Shown here: positions 52,847 through 61,148 of the stretch, piece by piece | How positions within the stretch are numbered: the stretch's first letter is position 1 | How the letters are laid out: each line of letters starts with the position of its first letter | Assembly: GCA_966424055.1 (NCBI GenBank) | Contig: CBJLMB010000010.1 | Location: 62,001-126,000 of the forward strand | Direction: 5' to 3' | DNA length: 64,000 bases | Source of the DNA: Deminuibacter sp966424055 | GTDB taxonomy: Bacteria; Bacteroidota; Bacteroidia; Chitinophagales; Chitinophagaceae | Notes under the pieces: model-generated | Databases searched by the model: none | What the model was told of the DNA's origin: nothing | The model's input: the letters and a program-made list of their open reading frames with translations, nothing else | Program-made: the position numbers and the translations under genes

Positions 52847-54046
52847 ATGCATCACCAGGATAAGCAGGATGAATTGAAGCGGTGGCATATTATGCTGATG
52901 GCCGCCTGTACGGGATTGATTGTGGCGAATATTTACTACTGCCAGCCATTGGTGGTGCTTATCAGTCAAACCTTTCATGTAACCAGCAGCGAAGCGGGTA
53001 TCATCACTTTTCTTACCCAGCTGGGCTATGCCCTGGGACTGTTGTTTTTTGTACCACTGGGTGATAAAGTGGAACGGAAAAAACAGATCATGGTTACCAC
53101 CGGCCTGGCAGTGCTGGCCCTGTTGGCGGCAGCCAAAGCCCCAACATTGCTCGCACTGGAAATAGCCAGCCTGTTCATTGGTTTTACATCTATTATTCCT
53201 CAACTTATTTTACCACTGGCTGCACACCTGGCAGCACCCGAACGCAGGGGCAAAGTGATCGGCACCATTATGAGCGGGTTGCTGGTGGGTATACTGTTGT
53301 CCAGAACGCTCAGTGGCTGGGTGGGGGCATTATTGGGCTGGAGAGCGATGTTTTATATTGCTGCCGGTATCAGCGCAGCCCTGCTATTGCTGATGCGTGT
53401 GGCCTTCCCCAAAAGCCAGCCGGCTTTTACGGGTACCTATGGTTCGCTGATGAAATCACTGCTCACGCTTACCCGCGAGCAGCCGGTGCTGCGCGAAGCC
53501 TCTGCCATCAATGCACTGGCATTTGCAGCTTTCGGTATGTTCTGGACGGTACTGGTACTGCACCTGGCAGGCAGCCCATTTCATTATAATAGCGACCGTA
53601 TCGGGATGTTTGGTCTGGCAGCTGCAGCAGGGGCAATGGCTGCACCGCTTGTAGGTGGCTCGGCTGACAAAAGAAATCCCCGCACTACTATCGGGTATGG
53701 CATATTGATCGTGACAGGCGGCTTTTTATTGTTCCAACTGTTTGCTTATGTAATTGCAGGGCTTGTTGTAGGTATTGTAATGATCGATCTGGGATTGCAA
53801 TGCATCCATGTATCTAACCAGAGCCGTATTTATGCACTGCTACCCCATGCCCGTAACAGGTTGAACACCGTTTTTATGACGATCAGCTTTATCGGCACAT
53901 CGTTGGGTTCTGCTACTGGTCTTATGGTATGGGATAAAGCCGGGTGGACCGGCACCTGTATTACCGGTATTGTCATGATGACTGCTGCATTTGCCATTTA
54001 TGCCTTCACTTATAAAAAACAGCAGCGTGTAAGTTGTACCTCCTGA
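52847..54046 (+). CDS. major facilitator superfamily transporter
   Basis: This 399-residue protein has twelve membrane helices. The start IMLMAACTGLIVANIYYCQP, the loop-2/3 MFS motif PLGDKVERKKQIM near residue 75, and the second-half copy VGGSADKRNPRTTIGYG identify an MFS drug/sugar exporter of the DHA1-like group. GRDK-type residues typical for the loop are replaced by GDKVERK. The substrate is unknown. It is convergent with the ferredoxin-reductase-like gene, 29 bp apart, without a visible terminator. Confidence 0.92.
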   Translation: MHHQDKQDELKRWHIMLMAACTGLIVANIYYCQPLVVLISQTFHVTSSEAGIITFLTQLGYALGLLFFVPLGDKVERKKQIMVTTGLAVLALLAAAKAPTLLALEIASLFIGFTSIIPQLILPLAAHLAAPERRGKVIGTIMSGLLVGILLSRTLSGWVGALLGWRAMFYIAAGISAALLLLMRVAFPKSQPAFTGTYGSLMKSLLTLTREQPVLREASAINALAFAAFGMFWTVLVLHLAGSPFHYNSDRIGMFGLAAAAGAMAAPLVGGSADKRNPRTTIGYGILIVTGGFLLFQLFAYVIAGLVVGIVMIDLGLQCIHVSNQSRIYALLPHARNRLNTVFMTISFIGTSLGSATGLMVWDKAGWTGTCITGIVMMTAAFAIYAFTYKKQQRVSCTS

Positions 54047-54075
54047 GCTGGTGTTAAGAAATGAATGCTACCGCG

Positions 54076-54744
54076 CTATTGCTCAAATACAAGCGCTTCT
54101 GCACCGGCACCCAGCTCCTGCAGCATACCCAGGATGGATTGTACAAAACCATCCGGGCCGCATACGTAAAAATGCTGCTTGAAATCACTGATATATTGTT
54201 GTAGAAAAGCTTTGTCTATTTTCCCGAAAAAATAAGCGGTGTCTTTCTGCTGTGTGATCACATTCATAAATTGGTTGCCCAGCATCTGTTCCAGTTCATT
54301 TTTCAGAATGATATCCTGGTCTGTTTTATTGGAAAAGATCAGCCGGTTACCGGCCAGCTGGTTCTTGTGATAAAGATTGCGCAGAATGGCGATAAAAGGC
54401 GTGATACCTGCTCCTCCCGCAATAAACGTTCCTGCTCCTTTGTATTCAATAGTGCCCCATGCGTCGCTTATTTCAAATTCATCACCAATCTGCAGGTATT
54501 TCAGCTGGTTGGTTACACCATCGCGGTCGGTGTACATTTTAATGGTGAACTCCAGTGTTTCATCATCCGGCAGGGAGGTAAAAGTGAACGGGCGCTTTTC
54601 ATTTTCCCATTTCTTTTTCTGGATAGATAATTCGGTGGCCTGCCCCGGGGTGTAATGAAAGCCCGCGGGTTTTTCTACCCTGAAGGAACGCACGTTATGG
54701 GTAACGGCAGCCGTAGATAAAATGCCGACTTTGTATTCTGGCAT
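54076..54744 (-). CDS. ferredoxin-NADP reductase-like FAD oxidoreductase
   Basis: This 222-residue flavoprotein has an FAD-binding barrel with YTPGQATELSIQKKKWENEK then RPFTFTSLPDDETLEFTIKM (the family RPFT/S motif). The NAD-binding half follows with GGAGITPFIAILRNLYHK, LIFSNKTDQDIILKNELEQM and VCGPDGFVQSILGML. It passes electrons between NAD(P)H and a partner through FAD. No iron-sulfur domain is present and no partner gene adjoins. I use the ATG at 54744; the frame stays open upstream but loses similarity. Confidence 0.9.
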   Translation of the reverse strand: MPEYKVGILSTAAVTHNVRSFRVEKPAGFHYTPGQATELSIQKKKWENEKRPFTFTSLPDDETLEFTIKMYTDRDGVTNQLKYLQIGDEFEISDAWGTIEYKGAGTFIAGGAGITPFIAILRNLYHKNQLAGNRLIFSNKTDQDIILKNELEQMLGNQFMNVITQQKDTAYFFGKIDKAFLQQYISDFKQHFYVCGPDGFVQSILGMLQELGAGAEALVFEQ

Positions 54745-54840
54745 AACCTGCTTGATTAGTTTGGAATGAACAATAAAATAAGGCCTTGCAATAAGGGGGA
54801 TACTGGTTTTGAGCTTTTTAACATCCTGCAGCCAATAATG

Positions 54841-54858
54841 TTCGGGAACATTCCCGAA
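54841..54858. promoter_or_regulatory. perfect palindrome upstream of the reductase-like gene
   Basis: TTCGGGAA-CA-TTCCCGAA lies 97 bp upstream of the reductase-like gene start and 58 bp upstream of the divergent barrel gene. Its symmetry and position suit an operator, but no regulator is adjacent. Confidence 0.4.
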
Positions 54859-54915
54859 AACAGCCCTGATTGGCACATCATTTGAAAATGGGGCATCATA
54901 AAACAAAACGTTTCT

Positions 54916-55575
54916 ATGAAACCGAGTACGGTAAGCGCTGCAATGCGCGGAGAGGCAGGAGTTAATCCTTTCCCTGCCAGAAAAAAAAACAATCTTTTTT
55001 CTGTAAAGAAGATCGGGGCCGTGATGGCCGCAACCTGTTTACTGCTGGTGGCAAATACTACAAAGGCCCAGGTGAATGTAGGCTTTAAAGGAGGGATCAG
55101 TTTTGCCAACCTGTCTAACAGCGATGGGGATACCCGTGTAATTGGTCATGGTGGTATGTTTATACAGGCGCCGATCGGCAGAAACTGGTATATCCAGCCC
55201 GAGCTGTTGTACGCAGGCAGGGGAGAACGATACCTGGTATTGCCCAACGGTACAGTTACGCTGGCACTGGATTATGTACAGATACCACTGATGTTCCAGT
55301 ATTATCCCGCCAGGAGGTTTTACCTAGAATTTGGCCCGCAACTGGGTATTTTAACCAGCGCACGGATCAAGTACAACAATGGCGACAAACTGGGTGTGAC
55401 CAGTGATTATAATAGCACCGATTTTGCTATTAACCTGGGTATGGGCTTTAATATCAACCGCACGGTGGGCTTTTATGGCCGTTATAACCTCGGCCTTACT
55501 GATATCAGCAAATACGACAGGATATCTTATCAGAACAGGGCCGTAGAGCTGGGCATAACATTAAAGGTGAAATAA
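54916..55575 (+). CDS. outer-membrane beta-barrel (porin family) protein
   Basis: This protein has up to 219 residues. An unusually long N-terminus precedes the signal-peptide core VMAATCLLLVANTTKAQ; starts at 54916 or the ATG at 55024 are both possible. The mature part is an eight-stranded PorT/OMP_b-brl barrel (VNVGFKGGISFANLSNSDGD, NWYIQPELLYAGRGERYLV, RFYLEFGPQLGILTSARIK, VGFYGRYNLGLTDISKYD, ending VELGITLKVK). Its function is unknown. It diverges from the reductase-like gene across a palindrome and is closed by a strong terminator. Confidence 0.85.
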   Translation: MKPSTVSAAMRGEAGVNPFPARKKNNLFSVKKIGAVMAATCLLLVANTTKAQVNVGFKGGISFANLSNSDGDTRVIGHGGMFIQAPIGRNWYIQPELLYAGRGERYLVLPNGTVTLALDYVQIPLMFQYYPARRFYLEFGPQLGILTSARIKYNNGDKLGVTSDYNSTDFAINLGMGFNINRTVGFYGRYNLGLTDISKYDRISYQNRAVELGITLKVK

Positions 55576-55591
55576 GAAAACTATTTTCCGG

Positions 55592-55632
55592 TACCAATAA
55601 AAAAGGCTGCAATGCAGCCTTTTTTATTGGTA
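55592..55632. terminator. bidirectional terminator, near-perfect 20-bp arms
   Basis: TACCAATAAAAAAGGCTGCA and its inverse complement meet around a single A, with A and T tracts on both sides. It serves the barrel gene (+) and dihydrolipoyl dehydrogenase (-, end 55656). Confidence 0.95.
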
Positions 55633-55655
55633 TAAGTTGGTTCTACTTATTATGA

Positions 55656-57065
55656 CTAAATATCAATTGCTTCACCATAAGCCACCGCAGTAGCTTCTTT
55701 AATAGCCTCACTGATCGTGGGGTGCGGGTGGATGGCATTGAGTATTTCATGACCGGTTGTTTCCAGTTTACGTGCAACAGATACTTCGGCGATCAGTTCT
55801 GTTACATTGTAGCCGATCATATGCGCACCCAGGAATTCACCGTATTTGGCATCGAAGATCACTTTTACAAAACCTTCTGTAGCGCCGGCCGCAGTAGCTT
55901 TACCAGAAGCGATAAAGGGGAATTTGCCTACTTTGATATCGTACCCGGCATCCCTGGCTGCTTTCTCGGTATAACCGATGCTGGCCACTTCAGGAATGCA
56001 ATAGGTACATCCCGGGATATTGTTATAGTCGATGGCATCGGGCTGATGATGGTATTTTTTCTCCAGGTAACCGATGTATTCTGCAGCATTGATACCTTCT
56101 TTTGTAGCCACATGTGCCAGTGCCTGGCCGGGAATACAGTCGCCGATAGCGAAGAAGCCGGGCACATTGGTTTGGTAGTATTTGTCTGTAACAATTTTAC
56201 CTTTCTCGGTTTTTATACCCAGTTCTTCCAGGCCGATATTTTCGATATTGGCAGCAATACCTACAGCGCTCAAAACCACATCAGCTTCCAGTGTAACAGT
56301 GCTGCCATCCTGTTTTTTAACAAGGGCTTTCACTCCGTTGCCGCTGGCTTCTACTTTCTCAACAGAAGCGTTGGTCATTACATCGATGCCTATTTTTTTG
56401 TATTGCTTTTCCAGTTCTTTGGAAACATCTTCATCTTCTACCGGAACAATGCGCGGCAAAAATTCAACGATGGTAACCTTGGTGCCCATGCTGTTGTATA
56501 CATAAGCGAATTCAACACCAATGGCGCCGCTGCCTACCACGATCATGCTTTTGGGCTGCTGTTGCAGTGTCATGGCTTCGCGGTAGCCGATCACTTTTTT
56601 GCCGTCGATAGGCAGGTTGGGCAGTTCACGTGCACGTGCACCGGTGGCGATGATGATGTATTTGGCTTCCACAATCTGTTTAGAGCCATCAGCCGCTGTT
56701 ACTTCCAGCTGGCCTTTGCCTTTCAGTTTGCCATAACCCATGATCACATCGATCTTGTTTTTCTTCATCAGAAATTTGATGCCTTTGTTCATCTGGTCGG
56801 CTACACCGCGGCTGCGTTTGATCACGGCGCCGAAATCAGCTTCTGCACCGGTTACTTTAAGACCATAAGCGGTACTGTGTTTTATATTTTCGTAAACCTG
56901 GGCACTTTTTAACAATGCTTTGGTTGGGATACAACCCCAGTTGAGACAGATACCTCCCAATAATTCCTTTTCAACAATAGCTACCTTAAATCCTAACTGG
57001 GAGGCACGGATAGCTGCAGGATAACCACCCGGTCCGCTACCCAAAACAATTACATCGTATGCCAT
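55656..57065 (-). CDS. lpdA: dihydrolipoyl dehydrogenase
   Basis: This 469-residue flavoprotein has FAD motif VIVLGSGPGGYPAAIRASQL, redox disulfide Cys40-Cys45 (GGICLNWGCIPTKAL), NAD motif MIVVGSGAIGVEFAYVYNSM, FAD-second motif FAIGDCIPGQALAHVA, and the catalytic His-Glu dyad in LNAIHPHPTISEAIKEA. It reoxidises dihydrolipoamide in the pyruvate, oxoglutarate or branched-chain dehydrogenase complexes or the glycine cleavage system, making NADH. It stands alone here; the E1/E2 genes are not in the window. A long hairpin lies 100 bp upstream. Confidence 0.97.
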   Translation of the reverse strand: MAYDVIVLGSGPGGYPAAIRASQLGFKVAIVEKELLGGICLNWGCIPTKALLKSAQVYENIKHSTAYGLKVTGAEADFGAVIKRSRGVADQMNKGIKFLMKKNKIDVIMGYGKLKGKGQLEVTAADGSKQIVEAKYIIIATGARARELPNLPIDGKKVIGYREAMTLQQQPKSMIVVGSGAIGVEFAYVYNSMGTKVTIVEFLPRIVPVEDEDVSKELEKQYKKIGIDVMTNASVEKVEASGNGVKALVKKQDGSTVTLEADVVLSAVGIAANIENIGLEELGIKTEKGKIVTDKYYQTNVPGFFAIGDCIPGQALAHVATKEGINAAEYIGYLEKKYHHQPDAIDYNNIPGCTYCIPEVASIGYTEKAARDAGYDIKVGKFPFIASGKATAAGATEGFVKVIFDAKYGEFLGAHMIGYNVTELIAEVSVARKLETTGHEILNAIHPHPTISEAIKEATAVAYGEAIDI

Positions 57066-57165
57066 AGCAATAGATTATTTAATGATAAAGATGTGCGAAA
57101 ATACGTCCAACCCGGCAAATGGAAAAATAGACTTAAAAACCCCTCCCGGAAGGGGAAAAACGGGT

Positions 57166-57206
57166 GGAAAGAGTGGGGCACTCTCCAAGAGTGACCCACT
57201 CTTTCC
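57166..57206. repeat. 19-bp-arm hairpin in a divergent promoter region
   Basis: GGAAAGAGTGGGGCACTCT, CCA, AGAGTGACCCACTCTTTCC: the arms pair except at one G-A position. It lies between divergent lpdA and ppc starts, so it is not at a transcript end and has no T-tract. A smaller palindrome CCCCTCCCGGAAGGGG sits just beside it at 57140-57155. Confidence 0.85.
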
Positions 57207-57340
57207 ATGAGCAAAAAAACAAACGTTCATGAGGATAAAAATATGTGTATCAATCGCATGAAAAGCGCGATGCATCTATATTTTTTCTTAACTTGGGCCG
57301 CCTTCACCGGCGCCTGCCTGAATGAATATAACCTTACGCA

Positions 57341-59911
57341 ATGGATAACGCATTACAACAATTTAAGAATCTTGTAGGGATTAAGTTTCAACTGTACAAC
57401 AGCCTGTTCACTTCACTGCCTTTTCACCGTATTGAAAAAACCGGTGTGTTGTTATCACTGTTTTTAATTCATTGTGAAGAAGGTTACCGAAAGCAGCAGA
57501 GCCCGAATGATATTATTACTTCTTTTCTGCAGCAATATACTTCTTACCAGAAAGAGCAGGAGCAGATCGATCTGCTGTTCCGCTTTATCCAGTATTCCGA
57601 ACGGCAGGTAGTGCTGTTCGATGCGCTGGAAGATGCGGCTTTCCGGCAGATACACGACCTCAACGGGCCGGGTACGCTCAAGCATCTTCAATCGGAAGTG
57701 ATCCAGACACAGAAACAGGATGAGCTCACAAAAAAGCTGAAGGATTTTTCTGTGCGGTTGGTGCTAACGGCACATCCCACGCAGTTTTATCCCGGCGAAG
57801 TGCTCGGTATTATCAACGACCTGGCGAAAGCCCTCACCGAAGGCAATACCGCTATGGTCAATCTTTACTTGCAGCAGCTGGGCAAAACACCTTTTCTCAA
57901 AAAACAAAAACCCACACCCTACGATGAGGCCATCAGCCTGATCTGGTATATGGAGAATGTGTTTTACCAGGCTTCAGGTAAAATACTGGCCGAACTGAAA
58001 GCCCAGTTCCCCCATGCAGTAAGTGACCACAATCCCGTGATACGGCTGGGTTTCTGGCCTGGCGGCGACAGGGATGGCAATCCTTTTGTAAAAGCGGCTA
58101 CCACCCAACAGGTGGCAGAGGCATTGCGCGGCAGTATCATGAAATGTTATTATTTCGATGTACGCAGGCTTAAACGCAGGCTTACATTCAAGGGGGTGGA
58201 AAATGTACTCGCTGCACTGGAAATAAAGCTGTACAACAACCTGTTTATCCCCGGTCATAAAACCGATATCACTGCAGCAGAAATTCTGCAAACCCTGCAC
58301 CAGATAAGGGAAACACTCATCACCCAACACAATGGCCTGTTCCTGTATATGGTAGACAGCCTTATTAGTAAGGTGCAGTTGTTCGGATTGTATTTTGCAT
58401 CACTCGATATCAGGCAGGATAGCTCTGTGCTCACAGCAACAGTGGAAGCCATCGCCCGTCTCTCGTCGGTACTGCCGGCCAATTATCTTTCCCTGAACGA
58501 ATCGGAAAAGATCAATGCACTGATGCAGGCACAGCCCATCGCCAACGATGAAGACCTGCTGAAAGATGAACTGCACAGGGATACCCTTCAAACCATTGCG
58601 ACTGTGAAAAAAATACAGGAATACAATGGTGAGGAGGGATGTAACCGTTTTATCATCAGCCATACTACCAGCGCACTGAATGTGGTGGAAGTGTTTGGCT
58701 TGTTCCTGATGGGGGGCTGGAAAAAAGACCAGCTGCGCATAGATATTGTACCGCTGTTCGAAACCGTGGAAGACCTCCAGCAGGCCGCAGCTATTATGGA
58801 GGCGCTGTACAGCCATGAAGCATACCGTGCCCACCTGAAAAAACGCAGCAATACGCAAACCATCATGCTGGGATTCTCTGATGGTACCAAAGATGGTGGC
58901 TACCTGATGGCCAACTGGTGTATCTATAAAGCCAAGGAAGAGCTTACACAGATCTCGCATAAATACGGTGTGAACGTGGTGTTCTTCGATGGCCGCGGCG
59001 GTCCTCCTGCAAGGGGCGGTGGTAAAACGCATAAGTTCTATGCCTCTATGGGCAAGAATATTGCGAATAACGAAATACAGCTTACTATACAGGGACAAAC
59101 CATCAGTTCTAATTTCGGCACCATTGATTCCGCACAGTTCAATATGGAGCAGTTGCTGCATGCCGGTATCTCGAACGAAATTTTTGCACGCCGCAAAACC
59201 ACGCTCAGCGAAGCAGAGGAAGAATTGCTGTATGCACTTGCCACGCATAGTTTCGAATCGTATGCGGCATTGAAAAATCATCCTTATTTCCTGGAATACC
59301 TGGGGCATGCCAGTCCGCTGCGTTTTTATGCCGAAACCAATATCGGCAGCAGGCCGGCTAAAAGAAATACCAGCACCAAGCTCAACCTGAACGATCTCAG
59401 GGCAATACCCTATGTGGGCGCCTGGAGCCAGCTGAAGCAGAATGTAACCGGCTATTACGGCGTGGGTACTGCACTGAAAAAAATTGAAGAGGCCGGCAAA
59501 TGGGAAGAAACCAGGCAGCTGTATAAAAACTCTCTTTTCTTTAAAACACTGATGGATAACTGCGAGATGGCGATGAAAAAAAGCTTTTTCCCGCTCACTG
59601 CTTATTTGTCCAGGCACCCGCGCTACGGCGAAATATGGAACCTGATTTATGAAGAATATGAGCTCACCAAAAAATATGTGCTGCGCTTATCTGGCGAAGC
59701 AGACCTGATGGGCGATTACCCGGTTGACCAGTTATCTATCCAGATGCGTGAACGCATTGTGCTGCCGCTGGTCACCATTCAGCAATATGCCATTACCAAA
59801 GTACGCGAGCTGGAAGAGAAGCTGATACAATCTCCGCAGAAAGACAGTTACGAAAAACTGGTGATGCGTTGCTCTTTCGGCATTATCAATGCAGGCAGAA
59901 ACTCTGCATAA
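57341..59911 (+). CDS. ppc: phosphoenolpyruvate carboxylase
   Basis: This 856-residue enzyme is of the bacterial PEPC type: catalytic His145 in VLTAHPTQFYPGEVLG, WPGGDRDGNPFVKA, VQLFGLYFASLDIRQDSSVL, MLGFSDGTKDGGYLMANW and the Gly-rich catalytic loop FFDGRGGPPARGGGKTHKF. The sequence ends IINAGRNSA, close to the usual NTG C-terminus but altered. It adds bicarbonate to PEP to give oxaloacetate, refilling the citrate cycle. It is a single gene with its own terminator. The ATG at 57341 is at the usual place. Confidence 0.97.
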   Translation: MDNALQQFKNLVGIKFQLYNSLFTSLPFHRIEKTGVLLSLFLIHCEEGYRKQQSPNDIITSFLQQYTSYQKEQEQIDLLFRFIQYSERQVVLFDALEDAAFRQIHDLNGPGTLKHLQSEVIQTQKQDELTKKLKDFSVRLVLTAHPTQFYPGEVLGIINDLAKALTEGNTAMVNLYLQQLGKTPFLKKQKPTPYDEAISLIWYMENVFYQASGKILAELKAQFPHAVSDHNPVIRLGFWPGGDRDGNPFVKAATTQQVAEALRGSIMKCYYFDVRRLKRRLTFKGVENVLAALEIKLYNNLFIPGHKTDITAAEILQTLHQIRETLITQHNGLFLYMVDSLISKVQLFGLYFASLDIRQDSSVLTATVEAIARLSSVLPANYLSLNESEKINALMQAQPIANDEDLLKDELHRDTLQTIATVKKIQEYNGEEGCNRFIISHTTSALNVVEVFGLFLMGGWKKDQLRIDIVPLFETVEDLQQAAAIMEALYSHEAYRAHLKKRSNTQTIMLGFSDGTKDGGYLMANWCIYKAKEELTQISHKYGVNVVFFDGRGGPPARGGGKTHKFYASMGKNIANNEIQLTIQGQTISSNFGTIDSAQFNMEQLLHAGISNEIFARRKTTLSEAEEELLYALATHSFESYAALKNHPYFLEYLGHASPLRFYAETNIGSRPAKRNTSTKLNLNDLRAIPYVGAWSQLKQNVTGYYGVGTALKKIEEAGKWEETRQLYKNSLFFKTLMDNCEMAMKKSFFPLTAYLSRHPRYGEIWNLIYEEYELTKKYVLRLSGEADLMGDYPVDQLSIQMRERIVLPLVTIQQYAITKVRELEEKLIQSPQKDSYEKLVMRCSFGIINAGRNSA

Positions 59912-59942
59912 ATCGATAAACCGTAATTCAATTGCCCGATAT

Positions 59943-59982
59943 AAAAAACAAGGGCCATCCCGCGGGATGGCCCTGTTTTTTT
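59943..59982. terminator. bidirectional terminator
   Basis: GGGCCATCCC and GGGATGGCCC flanked by an A-run on the left and TGTTTTTTT on the right. It ends ppc and could also end the minus-strand porin gene (60023). Confidence 0.93.
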
Positions 59983-60022
59983 GAAAACATCACAAACAGT
60001 TAGTCTGGCCGTAGCACTATGG

Positions 60023-61078
60023 CTAAAACTGGTAGATGGCTGCAATTAAAAAGTTGGCGGCAGTTTTGGTTGGGTCTCCATTGCTTTTGGAGAAGATCTG
60101 TTTATTTGAATTTTCCAGTCTGAACTCAGGAATAAAAATGAAATTATCAACTTTCAGGTTGGCTGAAAGAGTGGTGGCAAATACACTTCCTCCCAGGGCT
60201 GAACCGGAAACTGCATGCTTATCGCTGAAATATTCCCCTCTTAAAGTAAGTCCGAATGCAGGGCTGGGATCGAGGTTCAGGTACAGGGCCGATCCCCACC
60301 AGTTTTGGGAAGAGGCAAATTTTTCATCGCCCTGGTACAGCTTGCGGTTCGCGATGGTGCCGTTATAACCCACACTGAATTTGCTGTTGAGTTTGGCTGT
60401 GATCACCGCATCAACCTGTTGGGTTTTGGAGGTATCTGTACCCTGGCCACCCACATAGTTCAGGTAAAATTTCAGGTTGTCACTAGCTGCATAGCTATAC
60501 TGTGCAATGATGAATTTTTTATTCATCAGGGTATCGGGCACATATTTATAATCTGTCGGGTTGGCTACGCCGATCATAAAACCGCTTTTGCCCGAAGTGA
60601 TCTCGGCTTTTATACCCGTATGTGAAAACGGCCCGTTTGAAAACATGTACGACATGCTGTAGTTGCGGTTAGCATAAGCATCTACCAGCTCGTAACCTAC
60701 ATGTGTGGCCCAGTTACCGGCTGTAAATTTCAGCCAGCTATTGGGCGAGTAACTGATGTACAATTGTTTGATAGCGGCCAGGATACCTTTGTCTGTATAA
60801 GAAAATTCCTCGGCACGTTTACCAAAGCCCAGGTCGGCCACCACATCTACCTTAGAGGTTTTGTGTTCCAGTTTAACAGTGGCCATACCCAGCTCGAAGC
60901 GGTTATGCGAATTGGTGAAACTGGTGTGGTTGTTGGTTTTGGTTTTACCGAGATCGTACCTGTAATAGAGGTCAGCAGAGCCGGTGATAGAAAGAGCAGC
61001 AGTTTTGGTAGAATCCTGGGCAAATGCCATGGCACACGACGACATGGCAATGCCAGTTGCAATAAATTTTTGTAACAT
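60023..61078 (-). CDS. outer-membrane porin (OmpL/BBP2-like)
   Basis: This 351-residue protein has a signal peptide (FIATGIAMSSCAMAFAQ). A long run of amphipathic strands follows, starting SITGSADLYYRYDLGKTKTN, with RFELGMATVKLEHKTSKVDV, YISYSPNSWLKFTAGNW, and a last strand AANFLIAAIYQF ending in Phe. This is the putative beta-barrel porin-2 (BBP2) type. It lies 70 bp downstream of the ammonium transporter on the same strand, an arrangement I associate with nitrogen uptake in Bacteroidota, so it may let ammonium or small nitrogen compounds through the outer membrane. That role is inference. Confidence 0.88.
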   Translation of the reverse strand: MLQKFIATGIAMSSCAMAFAQDSTKTAALSITGSADLYYRYDLGKTKTNNHTSFTNSHNRFELGMATVKLEHKTSKVDVVADLGFGKRAEEFSYTDKGILAAIKQLYISYSPNSWLKFTAGNWATHVGYELVDAYANRNYSMSYMFSNGPFSHTGIKAEITSGKSGFMIGVANPTDYKYVPDTLMNKKFIIAQYSYAASDNLKFYLNYVGGQGTDTSKTQQVDAVITAKLNSKFSVGYNGTIANRKLYQGDEKFASSQNWWGSALYLNLDPSPAFGLTLRGEYFSDKHAVSGSALGGSVFATTLSANLKVDNFIFIPEFRLENSNKQIFSKSNGDPTKTAANFLIAAIYQF

Positions 61079-61148
61079 TGCGTAGATTTTTAAGTGTTAA
61101 CTGAAAAGGTATTGTGTTAGGTGGCTGAACTTGTTCCAGAAGTTCAGT

